This document shows, piece by piece, positions 10,253-20,166 of a stretch of DNA of 64,000 nucleotides (the first letter of the stretch is position 1; the number at the start of each line of letters is the position of its first letter). This DNA comes from an uncultured Alphaproteobacteria bacterium. Its GTDB lineage: Bacteria > Pseudomonadota > Alphaproteobacteria > Micropepsales > Micropepsaceae. Where the stretch lies: assembly GCA_903862715.1 (NCBI GenBank), contig CAIOYY010000063.1, positions 1-64,000 of the forward strand. The letters run 5' to 3'. The notes under the pieces were generated by a model, which was not told where the DNA came from, made no database searches, and saw only the letters and a program-made list of their open reading frames with translations. The translations under genes and the position numbers were made by a program.

Positions 10253-11947
10253 TTGCACCGCATCATGGCCGCTAACGTCGATTTAATGGCGACAGGCGAT
10301 GCAACTGCGTCGCAATTGATCCGTTTCCTCGGCCGTGAATCCGGAAGCCTGAAATATCGGATCGCCATTTCTTCCACGGTTTCCGGTTTAAGTCGCGGAC
10401 TGTTGCTGGCGACCTTTAATGCCGCCGCCATTGTCGCGGCGCGCGGTGAATTTGATTTCTGGCTGGTCGGGGCATTTGTCGCAGCGCTGATCGTGCATCT
10501 CATCACGAAATATGATTCTGCCTATCAGGGCGAGCGCATGATGCGCCGAATGGTCCAGAATTTGCGTCTGGAGCTGTGTGAGAAATTGCTGTTCTCGCAA
10601 TTGCGTTTTGTCGAACGCAAAGGCGCCGCGGCGGTTTACGCTCATATCAGCACGGATATTTCGCAGCTCGGGCGGTCCGCTGTCACTCTGGTGCGAAACA
10701 TCGAGGCCTTCATCGTTCTTATATTTGCCCTCATCTATCTTGGTTGGTTGTCGCCGCCCGGATTGCTGGCGGCGGTCATCACCCTGACACTAAGCGCCAT
10801 TGTGTATCGTGTGCAGGACGGCAAGGCAGAACAATTGCTGCGGCTTTCTCGAGTCAAAGAGGACGAATTCTTCAAGGGTGTCTACGATCTGGTTCAGGGC
10901 TTTAAGGAATTGAAGCTCAATCGTGCCCAGCATGTCAGCCTCGCCGATCACCTCAGCACTGTGTCTAGCGAGTATCGCCGCCTTAGCGTTGCCGGAACCG
11001 CACGTCATCAAACAAGCCTCGTAACATCGCAGGCCTTTCTCTTTGGCCTTGTAGCAATTCTCGTCTTCATCCTGCCGCCATTGTTTCCGAGCGCTTCGGC
11101 CAGCGTGTTCCAGTTTCTCGCAACAGTGTTGTTCATCATCGGACCGGTGGAACAGTTGATTTCTTCGGCCGATCCCGTGACCCGTGCGCGCATCGCGCTT
11201 GGGGCGATCAACGACCTTGAAAAAGATCTCAACACCGGTCTCGCCAATCCCGAAGGCCGCGAACAGGCCGTGCTGCCGTTCCGCTTCGATACGATCGAGT
11301 TTCGCGACGTGCACTACGCGTTCGAGAACGCCGACGAGGAGGAGACATTCGGCCTCGGCCCGATCAATCTTCATCTGAAACGCGGGGAAGTGCTTTTCGT
11401 GCGGGGCGGCAATGGCGCCGGTAAGACGACGCTGCTGAAGCTTCTCGCCGGTCTCTATTACCCTTCCGCAGGGTCGGTGCTGGTCGATGGTCATGTTATC
11501 GGCGCGGGAGACCGGCAGCGCTACCGCGAAATGTTCACGGCGGTATTCAGCGATTTCTATCTCTTTCAAAAGCTTTACGGCATGGAAGATCCTGATCCCG
11601 TTTATGTCGATGCCCTTCTCGATGAATTGCAGATTCGCCATAAAACGCGGCTTGAAGGTGATCGCTTCTCCACTGTCAGCCTTTCCAGCGGCCAGCGTAA
11701 GCGTCTCGCCTATGCCGTCAGCCGTCTCAGCGACCGCCAGATTTATGTCTTTGATGAATTTGCCGCCGATCAGGATCCGGCTTTCCGCCGCTATTTCTAT
11801 GTGGCCATTCTTCCCGAGTTGAAGCGGCAAGGGAAAACCGTGGTGGCGGTAACGCATGATGACCGCTGGTTCACGGCCGGCGACCGGCTGATCAAGCTCG
11901 ATTACGGCAGGATTGCCGAAGAGACGTTAACGCCCGAAAGCGTATAG
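10253..11947 (+). CDS. Cyclic-peptide-export-type ABC transporter, fused TM + ATPase (SyrD/PvdE-like)
   Basis: N-terminal TM region; Walker A GGNGAGKTT, signature LSSGQRKRLAYA, Walker B IYVFDEFAADQDPAFRRYFY. Confidence 0.82.
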   Translation: MHRIMAANVDLMATGDATASQLIRFLGRESGSLKYRIAISSTVSGLSRGLLLATFNAAAIVAARGEFDFWLVGAFVAALIVHLITKYDSAYQGERMMRRMVQNLRLELCEKLLFSQLRFVERKGAAAVYAHISTDISQLGRSAVTLVRNIEAFIVLIFALIYLGWLSPPGLLAAVITLTLSAIVYRVQDGKAEQLLRLSRVKEDEFFKGVYDLVQGFKELKLNRAQHVSLADHLSTVSSEYRRLSVAGTARHQTSLVTSQAFLFGLVAILVFILPPLFPSASASVFQFLATVLFIIGPVEQLISSADPVTRARIALGAINDLEKDLNTGLANPEGREQAVLPFRFDTIEFRDVHYAFENADEEETFGLGPINLHLKRGEVLFVRGGNGAGKTTLLKLLAGLYYPSAGSVLVDGHVIGAGDRQRYREMFTAVFSDFYLFQKLYGMEDPDPVYVDALLDELQIRHKTRLEGDRFSTVSLSSGQRKRLAYAVSRLSDRQIYVFDEFAADQDPAFRRYFYVAILPELKRQGKTVVAVTHDDRWFTAGDRLIKLDYGRIAEETLTPESV

Positions 11948-12145
11948 GCAGCGCGTCATCCGCTGGGACATGCCAAGCCACGGATTATGCTGACCTATTT
12001 GATTTGGTTTAAATTGTATTAGGTTTACTGTCCGGCTTCCGTTTAAGCATTCTTTGACGGAATTGCTCCATAGTCGCCTCCATAGCGGGTCCATTTCACG
12101 TGACCCGGCTCCCCTTTGTCGGGGATTACGACAGGCGAACGGAAC

Positions 12146-13312
12146 ATGACACGGCCGAGTTTGACCCCCAGCGTGATCGTACTGGCATTCGCGCTTTCGG
12201 CCTGTGCAAGCACTGCCGCTGTGTCGCCGACGCCTCCACCCGCCAATGAATTTGCCGGAACGATTGCGGAAGATATCGAAGGCGCCGTTCACATGGCGCA
12301 AATGCAGCGCGCCGCCGGAAATCTGGACGGCGCAACGATAACGCTGGGTCAGCTGGTACTGGTCGCGCCGAACAATCCGCGCGTGCTGGGTGAGTATGGT
12401 AAAACCCTCGTGGATAAGGGCGAGTTCGCGGATGCGCTCGCGTTTCTCCAGCGCGCTATAGAACTCGATCCTAGCGAATGGTCCTATTTATCTGCGCAGG
12501 GCGTCGCTTACGCACAGCGCGGCGAATACGACCTGGCGCAAACGGCCTTTGCGCGCGCATTGGCGCTGCATCCGAATGAGCCTGCCATATTGAACAATCT
12601 GGCGCTGACGCATCTCCAGGCGGGCAATCTGGATGAGGCCGAAACGCTGCTGAATCAGGCTGCCGCAAATGGCATGGCCTATCCCAAGATTGCGCAAAAT
12701 CTCGCGCTGGTGCGGCAGTTGAAGGCGTCGGGCGGAACGCGCGTGCCCGTGCCGAGCCCCACCTCTGAAGTGCAGGTACCGGAGACTGTCGCCGAGATCG
12801 CGGTTCCCGAAATGATCGAGGTTGCCTCGGTTGCGCCGCTTTCGCCGCCGTCTGTTGTTCAGGCGGCCCTGCCGGAAGTACCGGTTGCAACGGCCCCGCA
12901 GCAAAGTCCGCCTATGGTTGTCTCCGCCCCGGTACGCTCATCGCTGACGATCCCGTCGTCGGGTCCGATCTATCTCCAGGTCGGCGCATTCGCTTCGGAA
13001 GAAAACGCCGCACGTGTGTCGGACAACCTGGCGGATTTGAATCCGCATACAGTTCCCACTCTTACCGGCGAACGCGTTCTTCACCGTGTCAGCGTCGGTC
13101 CCTTCGCCAATGACGACGAAGCCCGCAGCGCGCTGGACGTGCTGCATGTGCGCGGCCTGCATGATGTGCAAATTATGACCCGTCTGCCGGAAGCCGTGTC
13201 CACCGCCGAAGCAGCGGAAGCTGTTCCGGTGCTAAAGCTTGAACCGGAACTGCCGCAATCCCCGGAGGCACCGGAATCGCCGCCGGATCTGCGCTTTTCC
13301 GAAAAACTCTGA
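12146..13312 (+). CDS. TPR + SPOR domain lipoprotein
   Basis: Lipobox-like LSACAS; TPR-like repeats (GEYGKTLVDKGEFADALAFLQRAIELDP...); C-terminal IYLQVGAFASEENAARV...HRVSVGPFANDDEARSAL is SPOR-like. Start taken at the internal ATG. Confidence 0.85.
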   Translation: MTRPSLTPSVIVLAFALSACASTAAVSPTPPPANEFAGTIAEDIEGAVHMAQMQRAAGNLDGATITLGQLVLVAPNNPRVLGEYGKTLVDKGEFADALAFLQRAIELDPSEWSYLSAQGVAYAQRGEYDLAQTAFARALALHPNEPAILNNLALTHLQAGNLDEAETLLNQAAANGMAYPKIAQNLALVRQLKASGGTRVPVPSPTSEVQVPETVAEIAVPEMIEVASVAPLSPPSVVQAALPEVPVATAPQQSPPMVVSAPVRSSLTIPSSGPIYLQVGAFASEENAARVSDNLADLNPHTVPTLTGERVLHRVSVGPFANDDEARSALDVLHVRGLHDVQIMTRLPEAVSTAEAAEAVPVLKLEPELPQSPEAPESPPDLRFSEKL

Positions 13313-13400
13313 ATTTAACGCGCACACGCCTGAAAGCCGCGCAGTAAAACGGCTCCTGATCGCTCAGGTGCTCGCATGTTCGTGCGCGTCTATCGGGTCT

Positions 13401-15317
13401 TCAGGTCTTCTGTGATTCGAATACAGGCGGTTCGTTGACCACCGGATCAAGCGGCGCCGGTTCAAAAGATTCGACCTCGGCCTGAACCCGCTCGAATGCC
13501 GCACGATCCATTTTTGGCGCGAGAAACGCCGCACGGTTCAGCGCGTCTTCGTCTCCCTGCGTCGCCGCGATAGCATACCATTTATAGGCTTCGGCGATGT
13601 CCTGCGGTACGCCGTCGCCGCGCTCATACAGGACGGCAAGGTTGAACTGCGCGACCTGGTAGCCGAGAGCCGCTGCGAACTGAAACCAGTGCGCTGCCTC
13701 CGTGGTGTTCTGCTCGGTTCCGAGACCTTGCGCATAGAACATGGCGAGATTGTTCATTGCCATGCGGTTTCCCTGTTCAGCGGCGGCTTCATACCAATAT
13801 TTGGCGGTCGCAGGGTCGAACATCGCATGGTCTTCGCGCGAATAAAGCGTAGCCAGATTATATTGGGCAACGGCCTGGCCACCTTCGGCCGCCCGTTGTA
13901 GCCAACGTACCGCCTCGTCTTCATTGGCGGCGACCGCATCGCCGTTCAAGTAATGAAGGCCCAGCGCCGTTTGCGCTTTCGCATCACCGATCTCGGCAGC
14001 CGCCATCAATTGGTCGAAAGGCGTTATCGTTTCGAGCGGCGAGGGGACGGTGCCGAGGGCCACGACCGTTCCCGGAGATGCAACCGCAGGCACGGCATCC
14101 GAAGACGGCAGCTCGCCCGCATCCATCGTGCGCGCCAGCGCCACCAATCCGACCGCGAGAAGAGCGATGGGTGCGACGCGGGTTAAGAGAAGGCTTTTGC
14201 CGCCACGCTCAGACTTTCGGAACCATTTTCCCCAGCTGGAGGTGCCGCCCTTTGCGTCACGCTTTTCGGCATTTCTGGGTTCGGCCACCGCTTTCTTGGC
14301 TGCCTGCCTTGCGGCGGCAAGAATATCTTCGAGGCCGCGTTCTTGGCTATCTTCCCCGGGTATCCCAAGGATATCGTCGAAAGAGACGACATTCGACGGG
14401 GTGACGGGCGCATCGCGCATCCCCGGCACGGAATCGGCGTGGCTGGGGCCTGCGGGCGGCGTCGCCTCAAGGATGCGCAGACGATCAGCATTATGTTTCT
14501 TGGTCGCGTCGAAATCGCTCGCGATGTCCATCAGGCGCTTTTCCAGCATTTCCAGACGGCCGCCAACGGAAGCTAGGTCCTTCGTTGAGAAGGTAGCGGG
14601 ATCGATCGGTTTCGCCGCCGCTTTTTCCGCCTGTTCGGCGCGTTCGACAAGGCTACGCTCGATGACGTAGACGCGCCGTTCCAGGCGGGCGACCGCGGCG
14701 TTGATGCCGCCTTCGCCCTGCCCGTCGCGCGAGGCAATTTCCTTCACAAGGCCATCGATTTCGCGCGCGCCCTGTCGGCGGGGAACGCGCGGTACGTCAC
14801 GGTGCGGCATCATATTGCCGCTGGAATCCGTCATTGCGATCTCAGACTTGTCGTCTTCCACCGCGTCGTCGTCTTCAGCGTCTTCGCCGGTGGAATCGTT
14901 TTCCTCGTCCGCGCCGGCAGCGGCGCGAGCGATCATGAAGCTCTCGACCATTTTCGGCAGATCGAGAATGCCCATGGACGCGGCGGTTTTCGGATCGGTA
15001 TTTTCGGTGTCGCGTGCGGCGCGCGAGAGTGCGGACAACTCATCGGCGGCAATCGACAGAAGCAATTCATCACGATTGCAGAAATAGGCGTAAACGATGT
15101 CATGCGACATGCCCGACTCGCGAACAACCGCTTCGGGCGAAAGTCCTTCCGAGCCATCGCGGATCAGGACGCGACGGGCAGCTTCTAGAATGGCCCGTCT
15201 GGCCGGCCGCCGCCGCCGGACCGCTTCCGGACGTTCGCTGCTCTGCGCTTGTTCTTCCGCCATCACATGTTTCCGGGACGCTGAAAACGCCGTCCGCAAT
15301 GCCTGAGTTTCAAGCAT
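13401..15317 (-). CDS. TetR-type HTH domain - coiled coil - TM - Sel1-like repeat fusion protein
   Basis: N-terminal RRAILEAARRVLIRDGSEGLSPEAVVRESGMSHDIVYAYFCNRDELL (TetR HTH); predicted TM VAPIALLAVGLVALA; C-terminal Sel1 repeats (AKAQTALGLHYLNG..., AVAQYNLATLYSRE..., MAMNNLAMFYAQGLG..., AQFNLAVLYERGDG...). Confidence 0.8.
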   Translation of the reverse strand: MLETQALRTAFSASRKHVMAEEQAQSSERPEAVRRRRPARRAILEAARRVLIRDGSEGLSPEAVVRESGMSHDIVYAYFCNRDELLLSIAADELSALSRAARDTENTDPKTAASMGILDLPKMVESFMIARAAAGADEENDSTGEDAEDDDAVEDDKSEIAMTDSSGNMMPHRDVPRVPRRQGAREIDGLVKEIASRDGQGEGGINAAVARLERRVYVIERSLVERAEQAEKAAAKPIDPATFSTKDLASVGGRLEMLEKRLMDIASDFDATKKHNADRLRILEATPPAGPSHADSVPGMRDAPVTPSNVVSFDDILGIPGEDSQERGLEDILAAARQAAKKAVAEPRNAEKRDAKGGTSSWGKWFRKSERGGKSLLLTRVAPIALLAVGLVALARTMDAGELPSSDAVPAVASPGTVVALGTVPSPLETITPFDQLMAAAEIGDAKAQTALGLHYLNGDAVAANEDEAVRWLQRAAEGGQAVAQYNLATLYSREDHAMFDPATAKYWYEAAAEQGNRMAMNNLAMFYAQGLGTEQNTTEAAHWFQFAAALGYQVAQFNLAVLYERGDGVPQDIAEAYKWYAIAATQGDEDALNRAAFLAPKMDRAAFERVQAEVESFEPAPLDPVVNEPPVFESQKT

Positions 15318-15823
15318 TGTTGTATCCGGATTGGATTAAAGTTCTTGTAATTCGGAGCGCCGAATTTGAGAGATCGCACGGTGGATATGGTTATTTTTAA
15401 CTAAAGATTCGGTGGAAACGTAGGCGGGCTTCGCTTTGATCGACGATGCGACCGCGGTTTGGTTACCCAATCGTTGCAAATGCGGTTTGCCAACGACACC
15501 TATTCCGGCATCCCGGCTTTCGGTCGCGCCACCCGGCTCGGCGAGCGACACTTTCGGCAAAGCCTGCTCAAGGTCCCGTGCCGGGGTGGCCCGCCACCGG
15601 GGCTTGCGAGGAGGCAAAGGCCGAGCCCCCTTTGGCCGCCACACTGACGGCGGGGCACGCCCGACACGTTGCGACCACGTCACGCTTCCCTTGAAGCCCG
15701 GGGCAAATTCCACATGCCAAGCCAGTAAAATACCTCACACACTGGTCGCGAATGAAGGCGACAGGCGCACGCAATATGCTAGCTTCCCCGCCGCACGGCA
15801 CGACGGGAAGGACACAGAACGAT

Positions 15824-16792
15824 ATGCGCATTTCACGCGCTTTCTTCGGCGCCGCGGCTTTTCTGGCCGCGGCCTTCGGTTCGGGCCTCACGCTCGCGGC
15901 GGATACCCCGCTTGCCTACCCACACCGCGTCGTGACTCTCGTCACCCATTCCAGCCCGGGCGGCGGCAGCGATGTTTTTTTGCGCGACCTTGTCCGGCAT
16001 CTGCGCAAACATATCGATGCGACTTTCATCGTGGAAAACGTTTCGGGCGGCAGCGGCACGCGCGCGCTGGCACGCGTCGCCAATGCAAGTCCGGACGGCA
16101 GTGTACTCTACGCGACGACGCCCACTTACATTCTGACTTCGCTCCTCAGCCAGGCAGAGAACAGCTATGACGATCTTGAACCGTTGGTGAATTTTTTCAC
16201 GGACAGCGAAATTGTCTACACGCGCGCCGATGGACCCTTCATGACCTTGCGTGATGTGATCGATCATGCACGCGCCGGACGCGGCCGATGGGGCGCAGCG
16301 AATCCGGCCTCGCTGGAACGTCAGGCGGCGGAACAGCTCAAACGCGCCGCATGGGTCGATGCCGCAGTTGTGTCGCATGAAGGGGGCGGCGATCTGATGA
16401 TCAATGTCCTGAACGGAACGCTCGATATCGGCGTGGGCGAGATCGGTGAAACCCGCGCGCAGCTGGAGGCGGGACAGATACGCATTCTTGCGGTTTTCAA
16501 TCCCCATCGCATGGCGGCGTTCCCCGATGTGCCCACCGTGCAGGAATATGGATATGACGTCGTGATGGAAAAATTCCGCGGCCTCGCCGGTCCGAAAGGT
16601 CTGCCGCCGGAGATCATTGCGATCTGGAACGAAGCCGCTCAGAGATTGTTGGCCGACCCCGAATATGTCGCCTCCTATGAGGCTGAAAACCTGTTTGCCA
16701 ATTTTCAGTCGCACGATGATTATGCGCCATTCATCGCCGAATTCGCGGGCGACACCGAGGGCTTTCTGCGCGAGACCGGCGTCATTCCGTAA
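15824..16792 (+). CDS. Tripartite tricarboxylate transporter substrate-binding protein (TctC/Bug family)
   Basis: Signal peptide; PHRVVTLVTHSSPGGGSDVFLRDL; followed by TctB- and TctA-like genes. Confidence 0.87.
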   Translation: MRISRAFFGAAAFLAAAFGSGLTLAADTPLAYPHRVVTLVTHSSPGGGSDVFLRDLVRHLRKHIDATFIVENVSGGSGTRALARVANASPDGSVLYATTPTYILTSLLSQAENSYDDLEPLVNFFTDSEIVYTRADGPFMTLRDVIDHARAGRGRWGAANPASLERQAAEQLKRAAWVDAAVVSHEGGGDLMINVLNGTLDIGVGEIGETRAQLEAGQIRILAVFNPHRMAAFPDVPTVQEYGYDVVMEKFRGLAGPKGLPPEIIAIWNEAAQRLLADPEYVASYEAENLFANFQSHDDYAPFIAEFAGDTEGFLRETGVIP

Positions 16793-16837
16793 GTCCGGTC
16801 TCGTTTCTTCCGTCTTTCGAAGTAGGAGTGATGTCCC

Positions 16838-17305
16838 TTGAAAAAGGACCTGATCGCCAGCGCCCTTCTTCTGGCCGTTGCTGCCGCTTATTACGTTGCG
16901 ACCGTCCGCATTCCCGTCAGCACATTGGCCGATGAAGTCGGACCGCATGGTTTGCCGAAAGTCCTCGCCATCGCGCTTGCCGTGGTTGCTGTCGGCCTCG
17001 GCGTGCGGGCCTTGATCGCAAAACGTCCTGTGACGGTACCGGAAACCGCCGCGAATGATGATGATCCGGAAGCGACGCCCTTGCGCGCGCTCGGTCTTCT
17101 CGGCATCGGTGCACTCTATATGCCGGCGGCATGGATACTAGGCTATGTCCCGGCCCTCATTCTGCTGATCCTTGGAATCGCTCTCTATGAGGGCATGCGT
17201 CCTTCCTGGCGCGTGGTCGGCATTGCCATCGGTGGCGCCACGTTGTTCTGGCTTTTGTTCGTCGTCCTTCTCGGCGTGCCGCAGCCCGCCGGATTATTAT
17301 TCTAG
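16838..17305 (+). CDS. Tripartite tricarboxylate transporter TctB-like small membrane subunit
   Basis: 155 aa with four hydrophobic segments, located between TctC and TctA. Confidence 0.82.
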   Translation: MKKDLIASALLLAVAAAYYVATVRIPVSTLADEVGPHGLPKVLAIALAVVAVGLGVRALIAKRPVTVPETAANDDDPEATPLRALGLLGIGALYMPAAWILGYVPALILLILGIALYEGMRPSWRVVGIAIGGATLFWLLFVVLLGVPQPAGLLF

Positions 17306-17316
17306 GAACGGGAACT

Positions 17317-18813
17317 GTGGAAGATTTTCTCCTAGCTGTTTCGCTGCTTTTCACAACGCCCCTGATCGCGGTCGCTATCGCGGGTCTCGTCTGGGGCATT
17401 CTAGGTGGCGCATTGCCGGGCATTTCGCCTTCGATCTCGATGGCGCTGCTTTTGCCTTTCACCTACACGCTCGACCCCATGTCGGCGATTGTGCTTCTGG
17501 CTACAGCCTATATCGGCGCCGAATATGGCGGCTCGATTCCCGCCATTCTCATTCGCACGCCGGGAACGAATGCCGCCGCGGCGACCGTCATCGACGGTTA
17601 TGAAATGCGCCGTCAGGGAAAAGGCGGCGAGGCGCTCGGCATATCGCTGTGGTCGGGTTTCATCGGCAGCATGTTCGGACTGGCGATGCTTGTCCTCCTC
17701 ACCGAGCCGTTGTCACAGCTCGCGCTCGCCTTTCGCCCCACCTCCTATTTCGCCCTCGGTGTACTGGGACTTTCGGTGATCGCGTCCCTGTCCGGAAAAT
17801 CGCTGTTGAAGGGCGCGGCGGCGGCCATTCTCGGCCTTATGGTCGCGACCATCGGCACCGATCCCATTTCCGGCGTTGGACGCTTTACGTTCGGCTCGCC
17901 CGATCTTCTGGAAGGCGTGGCACCGATTTTCGTCATGGTCGGCCTCTTCGCCGTCAGCGAATTGATGACGCATTCGGGTATCGCGGCGCACGCCATCGAT
18001 CAGAAGGAGACGATCCGCGTCCGACTGCCGTCGCTGGCGATGATGAACCGCCTTAAGCGCTCGCAGATCATCGGCTCCATCATCGGCACCTTCGAAGGCC
18101 TAATGCCGGGTGCGGGCGGCTCGATTGCGTCCTTTCTCTCTTATAACGAGGCGAAACGCTGGTCGAAGCATCCCGAGGAATTCGGCAAGGGCTCACCGGA
18201 AGGCGTTGCCGCACCGGAAGCTTCCAACAATACGGTCGCCAGCACGGCGCTTATTCCGCTTTTGAGTTTCGGTATTCCGGGTTCGAACTCCGCAGCGGTG
18301 CTTCTCGGCGGTCTTCTCATTCACGGATTGCTTCCGGGTCCCCGCCTGTTCGAAGAGAACACGGAAGTCATTCTCGGCCTCTATATGGGCTCCTTCGTCG
18401 CCATTGTGGCGATGCTGGTGGCGGGCATTTTGATCCTGCCGCTCTGCGTATGGCTGGTGAACCGCCCGCGTCCCTATCTGTCGGGGTTCATTTTCGCGCT
18501 CGTGCTGTCCGGCGTGTACACCGTGCATGTGACGCTGTTCGATGTCGGCATCGTTCTGGTGGCCGGGTTGTTCGGTTATGCGATGCGCTTCTTCGGATTT
18601 CCGTTCCTGCCCGCGGTGCTCGGCGTCGTCCTTGGCGAACTCGTTGAATCGAATTATCGCCGCTCGCTGGTGTTGTCCGGCGGTGACAATGCGATCTTCC
18701 TCGAAGATCCCATAGCCGTCGGGTTTCTTATTGTCGCCGTGTTGTTCGTGGTTCTCGCTCTAGTGGGGGAATGGCGTTCGGCGGCGCGTCTTCGCAAGGG
18801 AGTAAAAGCGTGA
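17317..18813 (+). CDS. Tripartite tricarboxylate transporter TctA large permease subunit
   Basis: GALPGISPSISMALLLPFTY, AEYGGSIPAILIRTPGTNAAAATVIDGYEM, GVAAPEASNNTVASTALIPLLSFGIPGS. Confidence 0.95.
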   Translation: MEDFLLAVSLLFTTPLIAVAIAGLVWGILGGALPGISPSISMALLLPFTYTLDPMSAIVLLATAYIGAEYGGSIPAILIRTPGTNAAAATVIDGYEMRRQGKGGEALGISLWSGFIGSMFGLAMLVLLTEPLSQLALAFRPTSYFALGVLGLSVIASLSGKSLLKGAAAAILGLMVATIGTDPISGVGRFTFGSPDLLEGVAPIFVMVGLFAVSELMTHSGIAAHAIDQKETIRVRLPSLAMMNRLKRSQIIGSIIGTFEGLMPGAGGSIASFLSYNEAKRWSKHPEEFGKGSPEGVAAPEASNNTVASTALIPLLSFGIPGSNSAAVLLGGLLIHGLLPGPRLFEENTEVILGLYMGSFVAIVAMLVAGILILPLCVWLVNRPRPYLSGFIFALVLSGVYTVHVTLFDVGIVLVAGLFGYAMRFFGFPFLPAVLGVVLGELVESNYRRSLVLSGGDNAIFLEDPIAVGFLIVAVLFVVLALVGEWRSAARLRKGVKA

Positions 18814-20165
18814 CGATTGCCGAAGAATTAGGGTCGTTTTCCGCAGCCGTAAATCCGGCGAAGCTGCCTCTTGCCGCGCGCGATACGCTTCGCTGGCTGC
18901 TATTCGATGTCGTCGGCCTCTGTGTCGCGGCACGCAACAATGACTATGTACAGGCCGCGCGCGCCAGCGCCATCCAGAACGGTACCGCCTCGGCGCTGGG
19001 ACATAGCGGAAGTTTCGGTCCCTATGACGCGGCGCTGATTAACGGAACGGCGGCGCATGGCGAAGATTACGACGATACTTTCGAAGGCGGTCCTGTTCAC
19101 GCTGGCGCGGTAATCGTACCGGCCGTTCTCGCCATTGCCGAAGAACGTGGCCTTACGGGCGATGCTGTCCTGCGCGGTATCGCGGTGGGCGTCGAATTGA
19201 TGTGCCGCATGAGCCTTGTGGCGCCCCAGGCCATTCACAAAGCGTGTTTCCATCCTACGGCCGTTCTCGGAGGTCCATCGGCAGCAGCGGCAGTCGCCGC
19301 GGCTATTGGGCTGGACGCGCAGAGAACAATGCACGCCATCGGCATTTCGGGAAGCCTTGCCTCTGGCATCATCGAATATCTCGCCGATGGTAGCTGGACG
19401 AAACGTCTTCATGCTGGTGCGGCGGCACAATCGGGTATCCGCGCGGCGCTTCTCGCCGAAGGAGGGTTCACTGGGCCCAAAACCGTTCTTGAAGGCGTGC
19501 ACGGCTTTTACAAAGCCTTCGCACCGTCCAAGAAGCCCGACTTCGCGCCGCTGCTCGACGGTCTTGGCTCGGAATGGGTGCTCGAAACGCTCGCCTTCAA
19601 GCCTTATGCCTGCGGAACCATGACCCAGCCCTTCATCGACTGCGCCGTCGAACTCGCGCAGCAGGGCGTAAAGGCGGACGACATTGTCCGCATGGAATGC
19701 GAAGTCGGCGAAGGCACGGTCCATCGCCTGTGGGAGCCGCTCTCCCTGAAACACGCACCGCCAAACGGCTACGCCGGAAAATTCTCGACACCCTATTGCA
19801 TTGCCGTTGGCTTTATCGACGGCAAAGCAGGCTTCGAGCAATTCACCGATGCGCGGGTTCTCGATCCGAAGGTGCGCGCACTGGCGGCGAAGGTTTCTTA
19901 TGTGATCGATCCCGCGAATGAATACCCGAAGAACTACACTGGCCATATACGTGCGACGCTGAAAGACGGCTCGGTGCGTGAAGCGCGCAAGGGGCATATG
20001 CGCGGCGGCGCACATGAACCCTTGTCGGATGCCGATATCGTGGCGAAATTTCGCGACAATGCGAAATTCGGCGGTTGGCAGGACAACCGGATAGACGCTA
20101 TGTCCGCCGCACTGGAACGCATCGCGGAGATGGGTGCAGTCGATTTACAGGCGGCAAGAGGATAA
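18810..20165 (+). CDS. MmgE/PrpD family protein
   Basis: GTG start overlaps the tctA stop (GTGA); AALINGTAAHGEDYDDTFEGGPVHAGAVIVPAVLAIAEE is typical of MmgE/PrpD. Confidence 0.9.
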   Translation: MTIAEELGSFSAAVNPAKLPLAARDTLRWLLFDVVGLCVAARNNDYVQAARASAIQNGTASALGHSGSFGPYDAALINGTAAHGEDYDDTFEGGPVHAGAVIVPAVLAIAEERGLTGDAVLRGIAVGVELMCRMSLVAPQAIHKACFHPTAVLGGPSAAAAVAAAIGLDAQRTMHAIGISGSLASGIIEYLADGSWTKRLHAGAAAQSGIRAALLAEGGFTGPKTVLEGVHGFYKAFAPSKKPDFAPLLDGLGSEWVLETLAFKPYACGTMTQPFIDCAVELAQQGVKADDIVRMECEVGEGTVHRLWEPLSLKHAPPNGYAGKFSTPYCIAVGFIDGKAGFEQFTDARVLDPKVRALAAKVSYVIDPANEYPKNYTGHIRATLKDGSVREARKGHMRGGAHEPLSDADIVAKFRDNAKFGGWQDNRIDAMSAALERIAEMGAVDLQAARG

Positions 20166-20166
20166 A

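Noticed and set aside
15418-15730. Possible tmRNA/RNase P/SRP/6S RNA
   Set aside because: Searched by eye for tag-coding, T-arm, GAGGAAAGTCC and SRP-loop signatures and found none; kept only as an unclassified candidate.
15436-15760. Short ORFs in the tctC upstream spacer
   Set aside because: Arg/Pro/Gly-rich in every frame, with no plausible family; treated as a structured intergenic region instead.
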